DNA of 64,000 nt from Planococcus lenghuensis (lineage in GTDB: Bacteria; Bacillota; Bacilli; Bacillales_A; Planococcaceae), in contig NZ_CP019640.1 of the NCBI RefSeq assembly GCF_001999905.1, forward strand, positions 2,026,001 through 2,090,000. Reading direction: 5' to 3'. The notes under the pieces are model-generated. The model did not search any database and was not told where the DNA came from. It was given only the letters and a program-made list of their open reading frames with translations. The first letter of the stretch is position 1. Every line of letters begins with the position of its first letter. Made by a program: the position numbers and the translations under genes. Positions 33,037 to 42,205 of the stretch are shown here, in pieces.

Positions 33037-33076
33037 TCTATACCGGATTGGAAAGGATGAAATTGACCTAAATCAA
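33037..33076 (-). promoter_or_regulatory. FNR-type box and -10 element of the metal operon
   Basis: On the minus strand TTGAT-TTAG-GTCAA (33063-33076) matches nine of ten positions of the FNR box. A -10 TATAGA lies at 33037-33042 with no -35 element. The box centre falls close to -40, the classical class II activator position. Confidence 0.65.
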
Positions 33077-33165
33077 TTTGCTTTTTTGATTTGGAACCAA
33101 ATTTTCCAGCCCCGTAGTAATCAGCGGCAGCATGACGTATGATGAGTGAAAAACGGGGGAATCCT

Positions 33166-33333
33166 ATGCGTAATTTGTTTATGGCTATTCTCGGAATTGT
33201 CGTCACCTGGCTGGTCTTAGGGCTCATTCCCGGGAATTTCGAGTCCGATTTTTTGTTTGCGATCCTTATTGGCGTGTCTCTCGGTAACACGATTCGGAAA
33301 GACAGCGAAAAAAAGACTGCGGAAACTCATTGA
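33166..33333 (+). CDS. Small two-helix membrane protein
   Basis: A 55-residue protein starting at MRNLFMAILG (GGGGGAATCCT before the ATG). Two hydrophobic segments, residues 3-20 and 27-43, are joined by a short polar loop, and the tail is charged (RKDSEKKTAETH). Too small for a family call, but the ribosome site and a terminator overlapping its stop codon support a real gene. Confidence 0.6.
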   Translation: MRNLFMAILGIVVTWLVLGLIPGNFESDFLFAILIGVSLGNTIRKDSEKKTAETH

Positions 33334-33358
33334 TTGCAAATGAGTTCCGCAGTCTTTT
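33311..33358. terminator. Bidirectional terminator
   Basis: AAAAGACTGCGGAA and TTCCGCAGTCTTTT pair, extended by CTCATT/AATGAG. T runs exist on both strands (seven on the minus). It serves the small membrane protein gene and the convergent SDR gene. Confidence 0.9.
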
Positions 33359-33370
33359 CCTTTAGATACC

Positions 33371-34090
33371 CTAAAATGGATTCGTTGCCCACTGGCTGGA
33401 TGTCGGGATAAAAATGCGCGGATGCAGTTTGAGCTGCGCCATCATGTACTCCGCGATGTCTTCCGGCTGCATGAATTTCTCTTCATGATTTTCCGGTTTT
33501 TCACTCGAACTGAATTCGGTGATGACCCGGCTCGGCGTCAGTGCAAATACCCGGATGTTATGCGACCGCACTTCCTGTCTAAGGGATTCCGTTAAGCCCA
33601 GCAGACCGAATTTCGATGCGCTGTAGGCGCTTGAGCCTGCTGTGCCCCGCAGACCGGAGCTTGATGAGATATTGATAACATCACCGCCGTTTTTATCGAT
33701 CAATTGCGGAAGAACCGCTTGCGTCATATGGACAACGCCCAATATATTGACATCAAAAATTTTGCGCCAGACGTCCGGCTCCAACTCCATGAATGGTCCA
33801 TGTGCTCCCATTGCAGCATTATTAATTAAGATGTCGATTGATCCCAGTTCGTCTGTCAGCCGGCTTACGGCATTTTCAACTTCTTCCTGCGAGGCAACGT
33901 CTGCTGCGAAATAAGTCGCTGTTCCGCCTGCTGACTCAATTTCTTCGACCACTTGGACCAAATCGGCTTCTGTACGGGCAATCAGCCCGACTTTCACGCC
34001 TTCCTGCGCCAGCGCAATAGCTGTCGCCCGGCCAATGCCTTTTCCTGCTCCTGTTACGATTGCGACTTTTCCTTTTAATGATTGTGCCAC
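33371..34090 (-). CDS. Short-chain dehydrogenase/reductase (FabG-like)
   Basis: A 239-residue classical SDR: TGAGKGIG cofactor motif, NNAA, and the catalytic Ser with YSASK. The start is GTG. The family reduces 3-oxoacyl or other keto substrates with NAD(P)H; it resembles the 3-ketoacyl-ACP reductase-like YuxG/FabG paralogues, but the substrate cannot be deduced. A stand-alone gene. Confidence 0.88.
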   Translation of the reverse strand: MAQSLKGKVAIVTGAGKGIGRATAIALAQEGVKVGLIARTEADLVQVVEEIESAGGTATYFAADVASQEEVENAVSRLTDELGSIDILINNAAMGAHGPFMELEPDVWRKIFDVNILGVVHMTQAVLPQLIDKNGGDVINISSSSGLRGTAGSSAYSASKFGLLGLTESLRQEVRSHNIRVFALTPSRVITEFSSSEKPENHEEKFMQPEDIAEYMMAQLKLHPRIFIPTSSQWATNPF

Positions 34091-34208
34091 TGTACATTCC
34101 GCCTTCCGATTAATTTACCATTCCCTATAGTTTTTCCTTTATCCGGAAAACTAAACGAAACTTTCTGGTTGCCAAACCGTTATGGTAACAGGAAAGCGGT
34201 GAATCTCT

Positions 34209-34916
34209 ATGCAAAAAATTAAATGGCGTTTACTTTTCATCATTTGCTGTCTGACCGTATTGCCCGTCTTTTTCGTCGGCGGGACCTTCCATTATGAAAT
34301 GGCTCTTAAAGAAACTCTCCTCGTGGAAAGTGCGTCGCCGAACAACATAAATCATATAGAAGTTGTACAAAAAGGGAGTTCTTTCTTCTTCGGGCCTTCC
34401 AGCGTGCAAATCGAATACGGCTGGATGAAGCAAGTGGACAATTCCATCAGCAATGATGGCAAAACGCTCGATGCCTCGAATGCATCAGTCAGCTGGAAGA
34501 GTGATCATGAAGCGACCATCATGCTGTACGGCGAAGAACAGGCGCCTGAAGCAGTTGACATCAAATTTCCCGGTTCCGAAAAAGATGAAGTTGAAACTTC
34601 CGTATCTTCCGGGTTGTATACGGATACCGGACAGGCACCCGGTTCTTTATTGTTCAAAATGAACTATTCTCCAAAACAGGTGAATACAGTGGAATTCCGG
34701 GAAGTGGCAGGTGATGGCGTCCGGATCTACATAGGCGAAAAAGGAACTGCCTTGACTCATTATGCCAGGTACCAGCTAGTTGGAATGTACACGCCCGACA
34801 ATTTTCAGATCTCTTGGAAAGATGACCGAAATGCAACTGTAGAAGTGGTTCGGACAGATGACACAGGCACAACTTTTATTGAAGAAACGATACATCTCAC
34901 CGTTCCTTCTTCATAA
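34209..34916 (+). CDS. Membrane-anchored extracellular protein with two similar domains
   Basis: A 235-residue protein. One N-terminal hydrophobic helix (LLFIICCLTVLPVFFVGG) anchors or exports it. The rest contains two related beta-rich halves: SPNNINHIEVVQKGSSFFFG...VSWKSDHEATIMLYGE, and SPKQVNTVEFREVAGDGVRI...ISWKDDRNATVEVVR. The repeated SWK-D-x-x-A-T motif indicates an internal duplication (about residues 43-113 and 150-220). No family is recognised. Confidence 0.75.
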   Translation: MQKIKWRLLFIICCLTVLPVFFVGGTFHYEMALKETLLVESASPNNINHIEVVQKGSSFFFGPSSVQIEYGWMKQVDNSISNDGKTLDASNASVSWKSDHEATIMLYGEEQAPEAVDIKFPGSEKDEVETSVSSGLYTDTGQAPGSLLFKMNYSPKQVNTVEFREVAGDGVRIYIGEKGTALTHYARYQLVGMYTPDNFQISWKDDRNATVEVVRTDDTGTTFIEETIHLTVPSS

Positions 34917-34920
34917 GAAA

Positions 34921-34949
34921 AAGCGTTCCCGCTGCTGCAGGAACGCCTT
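34921..34949 (+). terminator. Terminator after 34209-34916
   Basis: GCGTTCC and GGAACGC form a seven-base-pair stem with a ten-base loop followed by CTTT. Weak on its own. Confidence 0.55.
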
Positions 34950-34956
34950 TCGGTAA

Positions 34957-35940
34957 TTAATATACTTTATCTCCATTGAAAATGGAGTTCTTGACGATCA
35001 CGTAATCGACGTGGCGGATACTTTCAAGCTTATCGCCGCCCGCATAGGAAATCGACGACTGCAGGTCCTGTTCCATCTCTGTCAGTGTGTCCTGCAACGC
35101 TCCTTTATGCTCGACGAACATCTTCTTGCCTTCCACGTTCTTTTTCTCACCTTTTTGGAATTCTGAAGCGGAACCGAAATACTCCTTGAAACGTTTGCCA
35201 TCCCGTTCGACCGTTTCCCCCGGTGATTCTTCGTGTCCGGCAAACAGTGAACCAATCATGACCATCGATGCACCGAACCGGACGGATTTGGCAATATCGC
35301 CGTGTGTCCGGATGCCGCCGTCTGCGATAATCGGTTTCGTCGCCGCTTTTGAACACCAGCGAAGCGCTGCAAGCTGCCAGCCGCCTGTGCCGAATCCGGT
35401 CTTGATTTTCGTGATGCACACTTTTCCGGGCCCGATGCCGACTTTTGTTGCATCAGCGCCAGCGGTCTCCAGTTCCCGCACAGCTTCCGGCGTCCCGACG
35501 TTACCGGCAATCAGGAAGCTGGCCGGCAGCAGCTTCTTCACATGGCGGATCATATTGATCACGCCATCCGAATGGCCGTGAGCCACATCGATCGTGATGT
35601 ATTCCGGAACGAGTCCCGCATCAGCCAGCTGCTGGACAAACTCATACTCATCCGGCTTGATGCCAACACTGATTGACGCGAACAGCCCTTGCTCCTGCAT
35701 GTCTTTCACGAAACCGAGCCGCTGTTCCGGCTGAAAGCGGTGCATGATATAGAAGTAATCATTCTGCGCCAAGTACGCAGCAATTTTCTCATCAACGATC
35801 GTCTGCATGTTTGCCGGTACGACCGGCAGCTTAAAACGGCGCCCTCCGAACTCCACCGACGTATCGCATTCCGAACGACTGTTCACAATTGCTCTCGCCG
35901 GAATCAATTGAATATTTTCGTAATCAAATACATTATCCAT
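34957..35940 (-). CDS. guaC: GMP reductase
   Basis: A 327-residue enzyme of the IMPDH/GMPR family that converts GMP to IMP with [21 protein letters not shown] and the segment [20 protein letters not shown] are the typical start, and the catalytic Cys is in [11 protein letters not shown]. It lacks CBS domains, and its length equals B. subtilis GuaC (326), so it is not IMP dehydrogenase. The start at 35940 is chosen because GAGGTG lies six bases before it. Confidence 0.95.
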   Translation of the reverse strand: MDNVFDYENIQLIPARAIVNSRSECDTSVEFGGRRFKLPVVPANMQTIVDEKIAAYLAQNDYFYIMHRFQPEQRLGFVKDMQEQGLFASISVGIKPDEYEFVQQLADAGLVPEYITIDVAHGHSDGVINMIRHVKKLLPASFLIAGNVGTPEAVRELETAGADATKVGIGPGKVCITKIKTGFGTGGWQLAALRWCSKAATKPIIADGGIRTHGDIAKSVRFGASMVMIGSLFAGHEESPGETVERDGKRFKEYFGSASEFQKGEKKNVEGKKMFVEHKGALQDTLTEMEQDLQSSISYAGGDKLESIRHVDYVIVKNSIFNGDKVY

Positions 35941-35958
35941 GCTCAACACCTCTATATC

Positions 35959-35993
35959 CGAATATTATCTCGCATAACAATAATTAATGTTCG
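35959..35993 (-). promoter_or_regulatory. Possible PurR box pair before guaC
   Basis: CGAATATT and AATGTTCG face each other 19 bases apart. B. subtilis PurBoxes are divergent CGAAC-type repeats with about 16-17 bases between, so the sequence fits but the spacing is slightly long. Offered as a candidate only. The rest of the gap up to 36150 is T-rich without a gene. Confidence 0.3.
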
Positions 35994-36150
35994 TCCATAA
36001 GATAATGTACTCGAAATCGGGAGCGTTGTCAAAGGGGTTTTGAAGTTTTTTGGGATTTTTGTCTTTTTGTCTGGCCCCTGTCCTTTCCATCTATTTTTTA
36101 TTTCTTTGTCAGAGGCGTTCATAAACACCTACTTTCCTCTGCAGCTGTTC

Positions 36151-36191
36151 AAAAAAGCAGCCAAGAACTTATAAAGTTCTCAGCTGCTTTT
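36151..36191 (-). terminator. Terminator-like hairpin after the phosphoesterase gene
   Basis: AAAAGCAGC-AGAACTT and AAGTTCT-GCTGCTTTT pair with one bulge around a short loop, followed by six T residues on the minus strand, about 70 bases after the stop codon. Confidence 0.75.
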
Positions 36192-36263
36192 CGGTTGGGT
36201 TCAATTGGCCTCAGTACATTGAAAAACGCTAAGTGGAGTAACGGCTTGATTCTAAGCTCTCCC

Positions 36264-36995
36264 TTATTTCAAATGCTGATTTCCATGGAACATTTCCAAA
36301 ATGAAATCCTTCTCCGGTACATCCTGCTCTTCGTATCCTGCCAAAAAAGCCTTGTTTTCATAATGGGCTTTTTTCAACTCCACATCGATATCGCTGCCGA
36401 ACGTGATGGTGGCGTAACGTCCATACGGTTCATCACAGCATCCAAGCGAACCCGGGTTGATATAAATCCGATCGATTGTTTTGAAATAATGAACGGGGTG
36501 ATGGTGACCGAAACAGACAATATCTGCCGGATAGCCTGCGTACTGCGCGTCCAGTTTCTCGCCGCTCGGTTCAGTGTCGATCGGCAGAATCTGTTTATCG
36601 CTATCCAAGTGGTAATGTGTGAACAGCACCATTCGCCCTTCAATCTCGATGAGCAATTCCTTTTCAAGCGCTTCCAGTTGCGGAGTGAACTTCGGATCAA
36701 GTCCCGACGCCACCCATTCATGGTGCGCCCGCTCTCCCTCTGCGCTTCCCTCAGGAATCGGCCCGCCGTTCCCTGCTGCGACAACCCCTTCGTCATGATT
36801 TCCACTGATCAGGGTGACATCCTTCCTGCTGAATAATGTTTCCAATACGCCGTTCGTTTCATGACCGATGGCGATCATATCGCCGAGGCAGTAAATATGC
36901 GAAATGGATGGATCTGCATCAATTTCCCCCAGCGCCGCATCAAGCGCTGCCTTATTGCTATGAATGTCGGCCAAAACTGCAATCTTGGTTCTCAT
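36264..36995 (-). CDS. Metallophosphoesterase (YfcE/DUF2156-type calcineurin-like)
   Basis: A 243-residue enzyme starting at MRTKIAVLADIHSN (36995; AAAGGAG nine bases upstream). The dinuclear metal-binding motifs are all visible: D-x-H (LADIHSN), GD (CLGDMIAIG), GNHD, the His of LFTHYHL, and GHHHPVHY. It would hydrolyse a phosphodiester or phosphomonoester in the cytoplasm; the substrate is not defined. Confidence 0.88.
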   Translation of the reverse strand: MRTKIAVLADIHSNKAALDAALGEIDADPSISHIYCLGDMIAIGHETNGVLETLFSRKDVTLISGNHDEGVVAAGNGGPIPEGSAEGERAHHEWVASGLDPKFTPQLEALEKELLIEIEGRMVLFTHYHLDSDKQILPIDTEPSGEKLDAQYAGYPADIVCFGHHHPVHYFKTIDRIYINPGSLGCCDEPYGRYATITFGSDIDVELKKAHYENKAFLAGYEEQDVPEKDFILEMFHGNQHLK

Positions 36996-37242
36996 CGTAC
37001 TGCTCCTTTCAAAATCCGGGTAGTTAATTTCAATCATGCCATTTTCTATACCCCGTTTTTGTTCCATTCACCCCTGCCGAAGATGAATTTTCAACTGTCT
37101 GCTTTTCCCGGTATCTATACGAAAAACAGCAGACAGAAACCGTTGCCGATTCAGCCTGCTGTTGTCTGATTTTCAATTGTCATGGGCGACTGAATGGTCG
37201 GCAGCACTGGGCCAGGAAAGACAGATGGCGTTTCAGCCCGGT

Positions 37243-38790
37243 TCAGAATTCCTCCGGATACTCCTCGACAAGTCGTTCTTCTAAAATCTCCCAGACAACC
37301 AGGTTATACAGGAGGCCTTCATCAAACAGCTGTCTGTAGCCTTCGACTTCATCTCCGTGCACAATGGCGGAATAGGCATTAATCAGGGAGTCGGGATTCG
37401 TATAGTAATAGCCAGCCGGATCTTCTTCAGCTGATTCCCCGATTTCCTCTTTCACTTGCTGTGCAATCGCCAGCGCTTGTGCTGGGTCCGTCAATAAATG
37501 GACTTCAGCCAAAAGCAGCAGGTCATCTATCCGGAACTCCTCTTCCCCTGTTTCCAGTTTACGTTCAAGCAAGTCGATCGCTTCCGCGAATTCCCCGCGT
37601 TCCAAATGAATATCCGTCAGCGTCCATAAAGCCTCGTCCACCTCATACTTCCCGCCGATTGCAGCGATTTCTTCAAGCACCGGTACTGCATCAACAAACC
37701 GCTCTTCCTCATATGCCTCATACGCTTCATCAAATAAATCGGCGATTGTCTCGCTATATGCAATTTCGTCTTCAAGGAAAGTGGCTTCGAATTCATCGAG
37801 GTCCATCCCAGTGATCAATTCCATTTCCGTATAGAACCGCTGCGGTGACAAAGACGACAGCAGCTGCTGAAGCGCCTCTTCCCCGAAGTCGGACGCCAGT
37901 GAATTGACAGCCAGAAAGCTTTGCGCGTATGGATCGAATGAGTACGATGCGGCCTCATGGAAGGCGGAATTCAAATCCAGCGTAAAGAAATCGACCGGCT
38001 CCAATGCTGCCGGATCATACCAGTATACGCTTTCGCCTGCTAAGTAATCAGCCAAACCTTCCTCGAACCATTGCGGCAGTCTCGTTTCCGACACGTCATG
38101 TTTGAGCGCATATTCATGGCTCAAAAAATGGACATACTCATGCAGAAATACAAGATCCCATATGCCATCTTCCACTGCGAAATGGACAGATTGGCTGTAG
38201 AAATCATAATAACCCGCTGCTTCCGGCACAGCTGTGGCCTGTTCGATCGATTCATAATCACTATGCAGGACAACGGTTAACGGACCGGTTTCTTCCAGTC
38301 CAAAGAATGCCTGAAGATGTTCCATCTCATTCTGCAGCAATTCATCCACTTGGCTGACCGTGTCTTTGTGTTCGAGCGGATAAACATAGGTAATATCCCC
38401 GCGAGTCATGGTTTCCTGTTCTTCGGTGATCGGCAAACGCAGGACATCCCGCGCAAAAAGTTTCGCTTTATTGCCGGCACTATGGTCGCCTTCATTCAGT
38501 ACTTCCACTGATGCGTTGGCCGCTCCAAGAAAAAAGGAAGAGCCGCCAAGATACAGTGAAAACAGCAAAACCCCCGCAACTTCAAGGCGATTAGTTAAGC
38601 CGACCCAACGTAGATGCCCTCTTCCTAAGCCCCATGCGCTAAAACCGAACAGCAGAAAGCAGCCGGTCCCGACTATGGCTGCAGCGAGCAACCCGCCGGC
38701 TAATCCCATATTAAAAATGACAGCAAAGCTGCCGCTCACAGCAGCGATAAACAACAGCAATAACAAGCCCAACTTCATAAAGCTGTTCAT
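37243..38790 (-). CDS. Membrane gluzincin peptidase with C-terminal TPR-like repeats
   Basis: A 515-residue protein, start at 38790 (GGAGG five bases upstream). Three hydrophobic helices occupy residues 1-95. The extracellular part has the zinc motif HEYVH near residue 217 and the third ligand Glu in WFEEGLADY, the layout of the peptidase_MA/gluzincin clan. After residue 340 come helical pairs (AYEEERFVDAVPVLEEIA, HLERGEFAEAIDLLERKLE) resembling TPR units. It may process surface or secreted proteins, or bind them. Its substrate is unknown. Confidence 0.8.
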   Translation of the reverse strand: MNSFMKLGLLLLLFIAAVSGSFAVIFNMGLAGGLLAAAIVGTGCFLLFGFSAWGLGRGHLRWVGLTNRLEVAGVLLFSLYLGGSSFFLGAANASVEVLNEGDHSAGNKAKLFARDVLRLPITEEQETMTRGDITYVYPLEHKDTVSQVDELLQNEMEHLQAFFGLEETGPLTVVLHSDYESIEQATAVPEAAGYYDFYSQSVHFAVEDGIWDLVFLHEYVHFLSHEYALKHDVSETRLPQWFEEGLADYLAGESVYWYDPAALEPVDFFTLDLNSAFHEAASYSFDPYAQSFLAVNSLASDFGEEALQQLLSSLSPQRFYTEMELITGMDLDEFEATFLEDEIAYSETIADLFDEAYEAYEEERFVDAVPVLEEIAAIGGKYEVDEALWTLTDIHLERGEFAEAIDLLERKLETGEEEFRIDDLLLLAEVHLLTDPAQALAIAQQVKEEIGESAEEDPAGYYYTNPDSLINAYSAIVHGDEVEGYRQLFDEGLLYNLVVWEILEERLVEEYPEEF

Positions 38791-38895
38791 CATTTCCTCC
38801 GTCAACCATAGTGAAATTCAACTTATTATAGCACCAAAGAGGGGGTGCTAAATGCGCAAATAGTAGCACTGTTTTCTTTTTAGTTGTCAGAAATG

Positions 38896-38927
38896 GAAAA
38901 AGACATCCCCGAAGCAGGAATGTCTTT
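38896..38927 (-). terminator. Terminator of the MATE gene
   Basis: AAAGACATTCC and GGATGTCTTT (minus strand) pair around a short loop and are followed by T residues. Confidence 0.75.
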
Positions 38928-38931
38928 CAGA

Positions 38932-40269
38932 TTATGCAGTGATGACTTCATTCGTCTTCCACTTCCCGAACCGGTAGTAGCAGAACGCAACGACGCTGCT
39001 GATCACAAAACTTGTCCCGATGCCGTACGCAATCCCTTCCTGTCCGAATAATTCGGCGAACAAATAGGTCAACGGATAGCGCAGCACCCAGAACGAAATG
39101 ATATTCAGGATAAGCACCTGGAGCATGGCGCCCGCCGCCCGGACAGTACCGTTCAAGATGAAGTTAATGCCAAGGAACGGATAGAAAAAAGCGATCGTCG
39201 TCAAATACTCCGTGCCGAATTCAGCAGCCGGCCCCTCATCGATGAACAGCCGGATGCCGACACCGGCGAACAGTACGATGATCAATGCAATGGCCAGCAT
39301 GACCGAAAAATTATAAAACAGTCCATAGGCCGTAATGCGATGGACCCGCCACCAATTATCCGCACCGATGTTCTGGCCGGCCATGCTGTTAACGGCAGTG
39401 CCGAGTGCCATGGCCGGCAGCATGATCAGTGAATCGAGGCGCAGCGCTGCCCCGTAACCTGCAACGACGGCCGGACCGAAAGAAGCGACCACACTCATGA
39501 TGGCCGTTACACCGGCGGCGATGACACTCATCTGAAGTCCCGCCGGAATGCCGAGCTTCAAGATTTCACCCACTTCACGGCGGGCCGGAATTGTCGGCCG
39601 GGAAAACGGCACCAAGTCTTTCCGAAGTGTATAAATCAGTCCGGTGACAAACGCCGTCCCTTGGGAGAAAATCGTGGCGTAAGCGACGCCTTCAATCCCC
39701 CAGCCGAATCCCGCGATGAACAACGGATCAAGAATCGCATTGAGTATCGTTGCTGTCAGCACGAAATACAGGGGCGTTTTGGAATCCCCGACTGATCGCA
39801 GAACCGTTCCGATGAAATTATAGCCGAATAAAAACAAAATCCCGATGAAATTGATTTTTAAGTAAGCGACAGCTACCGGCAACATCGCCTTCGGGGTGCC
39901 AAGCAGTACAAGAATCTCTTCCGTCAGAATATACCCGATGGTGCCGAGCGTCAGGGACATCACCGTCATCAGCACAACGAATGCGTTTAAGTAACGGCGA
40001 AGCGATTCATCGCTTCCCCGCCCTTTCTGCTGGGACAGGATTGTCAGGGCAGCGTTGTTTAACCCGATAATGAACGACAGCACCGTGAACATGACCGTGC
40101 CGGAAAGTGACACAGCGCCGAGTGCCACTGCGCCAATCAAGTTGCCGACCCATAAACTGTCGATGAATTGATAAGAGATCTGCAACAGATTCGTCAGGAT
40201 AATCGGTCCTGAAAAAACCAGCATCTGCTTGAACAGATCTCCCTCTGTGAAATTATGTTGTGTAGCCAT
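38932..40269 (-). CDS. MATE-family efflux transporter
   Basis: A 445-residue integral membrane protein with the 12-helix MATE layout: two similar halves, PIILTNLLQISYQFIDSLWVG at the start, and VAYATIFSQGTAFVTGLIY before the mid-point. Members export cationic drugs or metabolites in exchange for sodium ions or protons. Length and motifs are normal. It is a single gene with its own terminator. Confidence 0.92.
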   Translation of the reverse strand: MATQHNFTEGDLFKQMLVFSGPIILTNLLQISYQFIDSLWVGNLIGAVALGAVSLSGTVMFTVLSFIIGLNNAALTILSQQKGRGSDESLRRYLNAFVVLMTVMSLTLGTIGYILTEEILVLLGTPKAMLPVAVAYLKINFIGILFLFGYNFIGTVLRSVGDSKTPLYFVLTATILNAILDPLFIAGFGWGIEGVAYATIFSQGTAFVTGLIYTLRKDLVPFSRPTIPARREVGEILKLGIPAGLQMSVIAAGVTAIMSVVASFGPAVVAGYGAALRLDSLIMLPAMALGTAVNSMAGQNIGADNWWRVHRITAYGLFYNFSVMLAIALIIVLFAGVGIRLFIDEGPAAEFGTEYLTTIAFFYPFLGINFILNGTVRAAGAMLQVLILNIISFWVLRYPLTYLFAELFGQEGIAYGIGTSFVISSVVAFCYYRFGKWKTNEVITA

Positions 40270-40469
40270 TGTTATTCCCCCAAACCGTTCATTTCCATCT
40301 ACAAATCATACCATACCCTTTTCAAAGCCTTTTCCAACTTGGCGGGGAATCGGTTTTCCGGTGAGCCGCAAGTTTTGTTGGGCAATTACAGAATGCTGTT
40401 TTTTTATGTTGTGTTTGAATTTTTGGGTGGTTTTACCTTTTGTAATTTTGTACTTTAAAAGCAAGTAAG

Positions 40470-40508
40470 AAAAAACCAGCCTGTCCGCATTTCTGCTTCC
40501 AGGCCGGT
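40470..40508 (-). terminator. Terminator of the short Spo0M-like gene
   Basis: ACCGGCCTG and CAGGCTGGT pair with one wobble around a 16-base loop, followed by six T residues (minus strand). Confidence 0.75.
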
Positions 40509-40513
40509 GTTGC

Positions 40514-40939
40514 TCATCGGTCTCTTTCCATTTGGGTATAAGTGATTTCATCTTCATCTGAACAATCGACTCCATTTAAAATATGGACGACTGTCCTTAA
40601 GATTAATTTCTCATTTTCCTGTTCCGTCTGCCACCGTTCATCTGGCACCAGCTGGAAATCCAGGATATGGGAGTTTTTTGAATTAAACCCGGCGGCGACT
40701 TCCAGTGTCTGCTTCGTCACCGTTTTATCGACCACTTCAAAATCACTGTATTCGCTGTAGCGTTCCAGCCGTTTCAGCACGATCAGTTCTATAAATTCAA
40801 TTTCCTGTTCTGAACCGTTATCTTCGATATAAATGCTGCCAAGCAGCGGATCACCTGCTTCAACATTCGGTGTTTCAACGACCGTTTCCACAGACATGGA
40901 ACCGATTCCGATAGATGATAAGAATTTCCTGAAACCCAT
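40514..40939 (-). CDS. Short Spo0M-like (arrestin-fold) protein
   Basis: A 141-residue protein resembling the N-terminal half of Spo0M: MGFRKFLSSIGIGSMSVETV, GDPLLGSIYIEDNGSEQEIE and the strand IEFIELIVLKRLERYSEYSD. It lacks the C-terminal half present at 5641-6408. Whether it is a truncated paralogue or a distinct short family is unclear. It could act in the same envelope or sporulation-control process. Confidence 0.7.
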   Translation of the reverse strand: MGFRKFLSSIGIGSMSVETVVETPNVEAGDPLLGSIYIEDNGSEQEIEFIELIVLKRLERYSEYSDFEVVDKTVTKQTLEVAAGFNSKNSHILDFQLVPDERWQTEQENEKLILRTVVHILNGVDCSDEDEITYTQMERDR

Positions 40940-41001
40940 ACAATTTCCTCCCTGAAGGTATTACTATGTTTTACCACCCGTAGTTACTGGTTAAACCGGT
41001 T

Positions 41002-42186
41002 CTATGCTTCTCCTTTCTCATACTGATTTTCAGGTACTGGCTCATACTTATTGTACCGTCGTTTGAACAATTTGAATAAATGCGTAACCACGACGCGTAT
41101 CAATGCATAAATCGGTACACCGAGCACGATGCCGACGAAGCCGAACAGCGCCCCCGCTGTCAAAAGGACGAATATGACCGTGACCGGATGGATCTCAAGC
41201 CGTTTTCCCATCACTTGCGGGGAAATAAGATTTCCTTCGGCAAGCTGAACGATCGTCCAGACAATAATGACTTTCAGGAGCATGAATGGAGATACGACCA
41301 ACGCCAGGATGACTGCCGGTGTAAAGGCAATCGCCGGCCCGATATATGGAATGACGCTCGTCACCATCGCAAGTGCTCCGAGCAAAAAGGCATAATCGAG
41401 GCCGATGATCAGAAAACCGATCGTCACCATGACACCTATGAAAAAAGCGACAATAATTTGTCCCTGGATATAGCCGCTCAGCTGATGATCCGCTTCATGC
41501 AGCACTTCTTTGAAATCTTCACGGAAGCGCGGCGGCAGTAAATGGATAAGGTGTTTCGGCAGCTTCTCTCCGTCTTTCAGCAAATAAAACAGTACGAACG
41601 GGACGATGACGATGGAAACGACGAATGCTGTCACCGTTGTGATGAATCCGGTCAGTCCTGATACGACTCCACTGACCATATTCTGAAGTGTATCACCGAC
41701 ATTTTCAGGAAGTGTTTCCATCAGTCGGTCGATATCGAAACCGGAGTCGGTATAGAATCCGCCTATGATGGACCCTCCGAGGAACGCATCCGCTCCAGTC
41801 AACAGCTCCTCGAACAAGAGTGGAAATTCTGCCACGAAGTTAAGCAGCTGTTCCTGCAGGAATGGAAATACCAGGATGATCAACAGCGTGATTAGCCCCG
41901 TACCGCCAAGGAAAAGCAGCAGGATTCCCCATCCCCGTGAAAGCCCGCCCCGTTCAAGCAGGTGGACGAGCGGCCGCAGCAAATAATACAGGATGAGCGA
42001 AACGACGACCGGCAGCACAACCGTTTCGAAAAATATGATGAGCGGGCCGAAAATGAAAGATACTTCAGTGAACACGAGAATCACAAGTCCGGTCAGCACT
42101 AACGCTGTTAGCATAAAAAGCGTATCCCGGCCGCCCAGGAAAGCGATGATTTTTGTTCCGAAAAACGATGGTCTGTCCTGCTTCAT
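41002..42186 (-). CDS. AI-2E-family (TqsA/PerM-type) membrane transporter
   Basis: A 394-residue protein from MKQDRPSFFG (42186; AAAGGAG nine bases upstream). It has seven or eight helices, a soluble extracellular segment between helices three and four, and the family C-terminus VTSVIPYIGPAIAFTPAVIL and ILGVPIYALIRV-like motifs. Homologues include autoinducer-2 exporters and sodium/proton antiporters, so the substrate is open. It lies 20 bases downstream of the LCP gene on the same strand and is likely co-transcribed with it. Confidence 0.88.
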   Translation of the reverse strand: MKQDRPSFFGTKIIAFLGGRDTLFMLTALVLTGLVILVFTEVSFIFGPLIIFFETVVLPVVVSLILYYLLRPLVHLLERGGLSRGWGILLLFLGGTGLITLLIILVFPFLQEQLLNFVAEFPLLFEELLTGADAFLGGSIIGGFYTDSGFDIDRLMETLPENVGDTLQNMVSGVVSGLTGFITTVTAFVVSIVIVPFVLFYLLKDGEKLPKHLIHLLPPRFREDFKEVLHEADHQLSGYIQGQIIVAFFIGVMVTIGFLIIGLDYAFLLGALAMVTSVIPYIGPAIAFTPAVILALVVSPFMLLKVIIVWTIVQLAEGNLISPQVMGKRLEIHPVTVIFVLLTAGALFGFVGIVLGVPIYALIRVVVTHLFKLFKRRYNKYEPVPENQYEKGEA

Positions 42187-42205
42187 TCCCAATTCTCCTT
42201 TGTCC

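Noticed and set aside
35959..35993. Definite PurR operator before guaC
   Set aside because: Half-sites face correctly but the 19-base spacing is longer than the usual 16-17, so it is kept only as a low-confidence feature.
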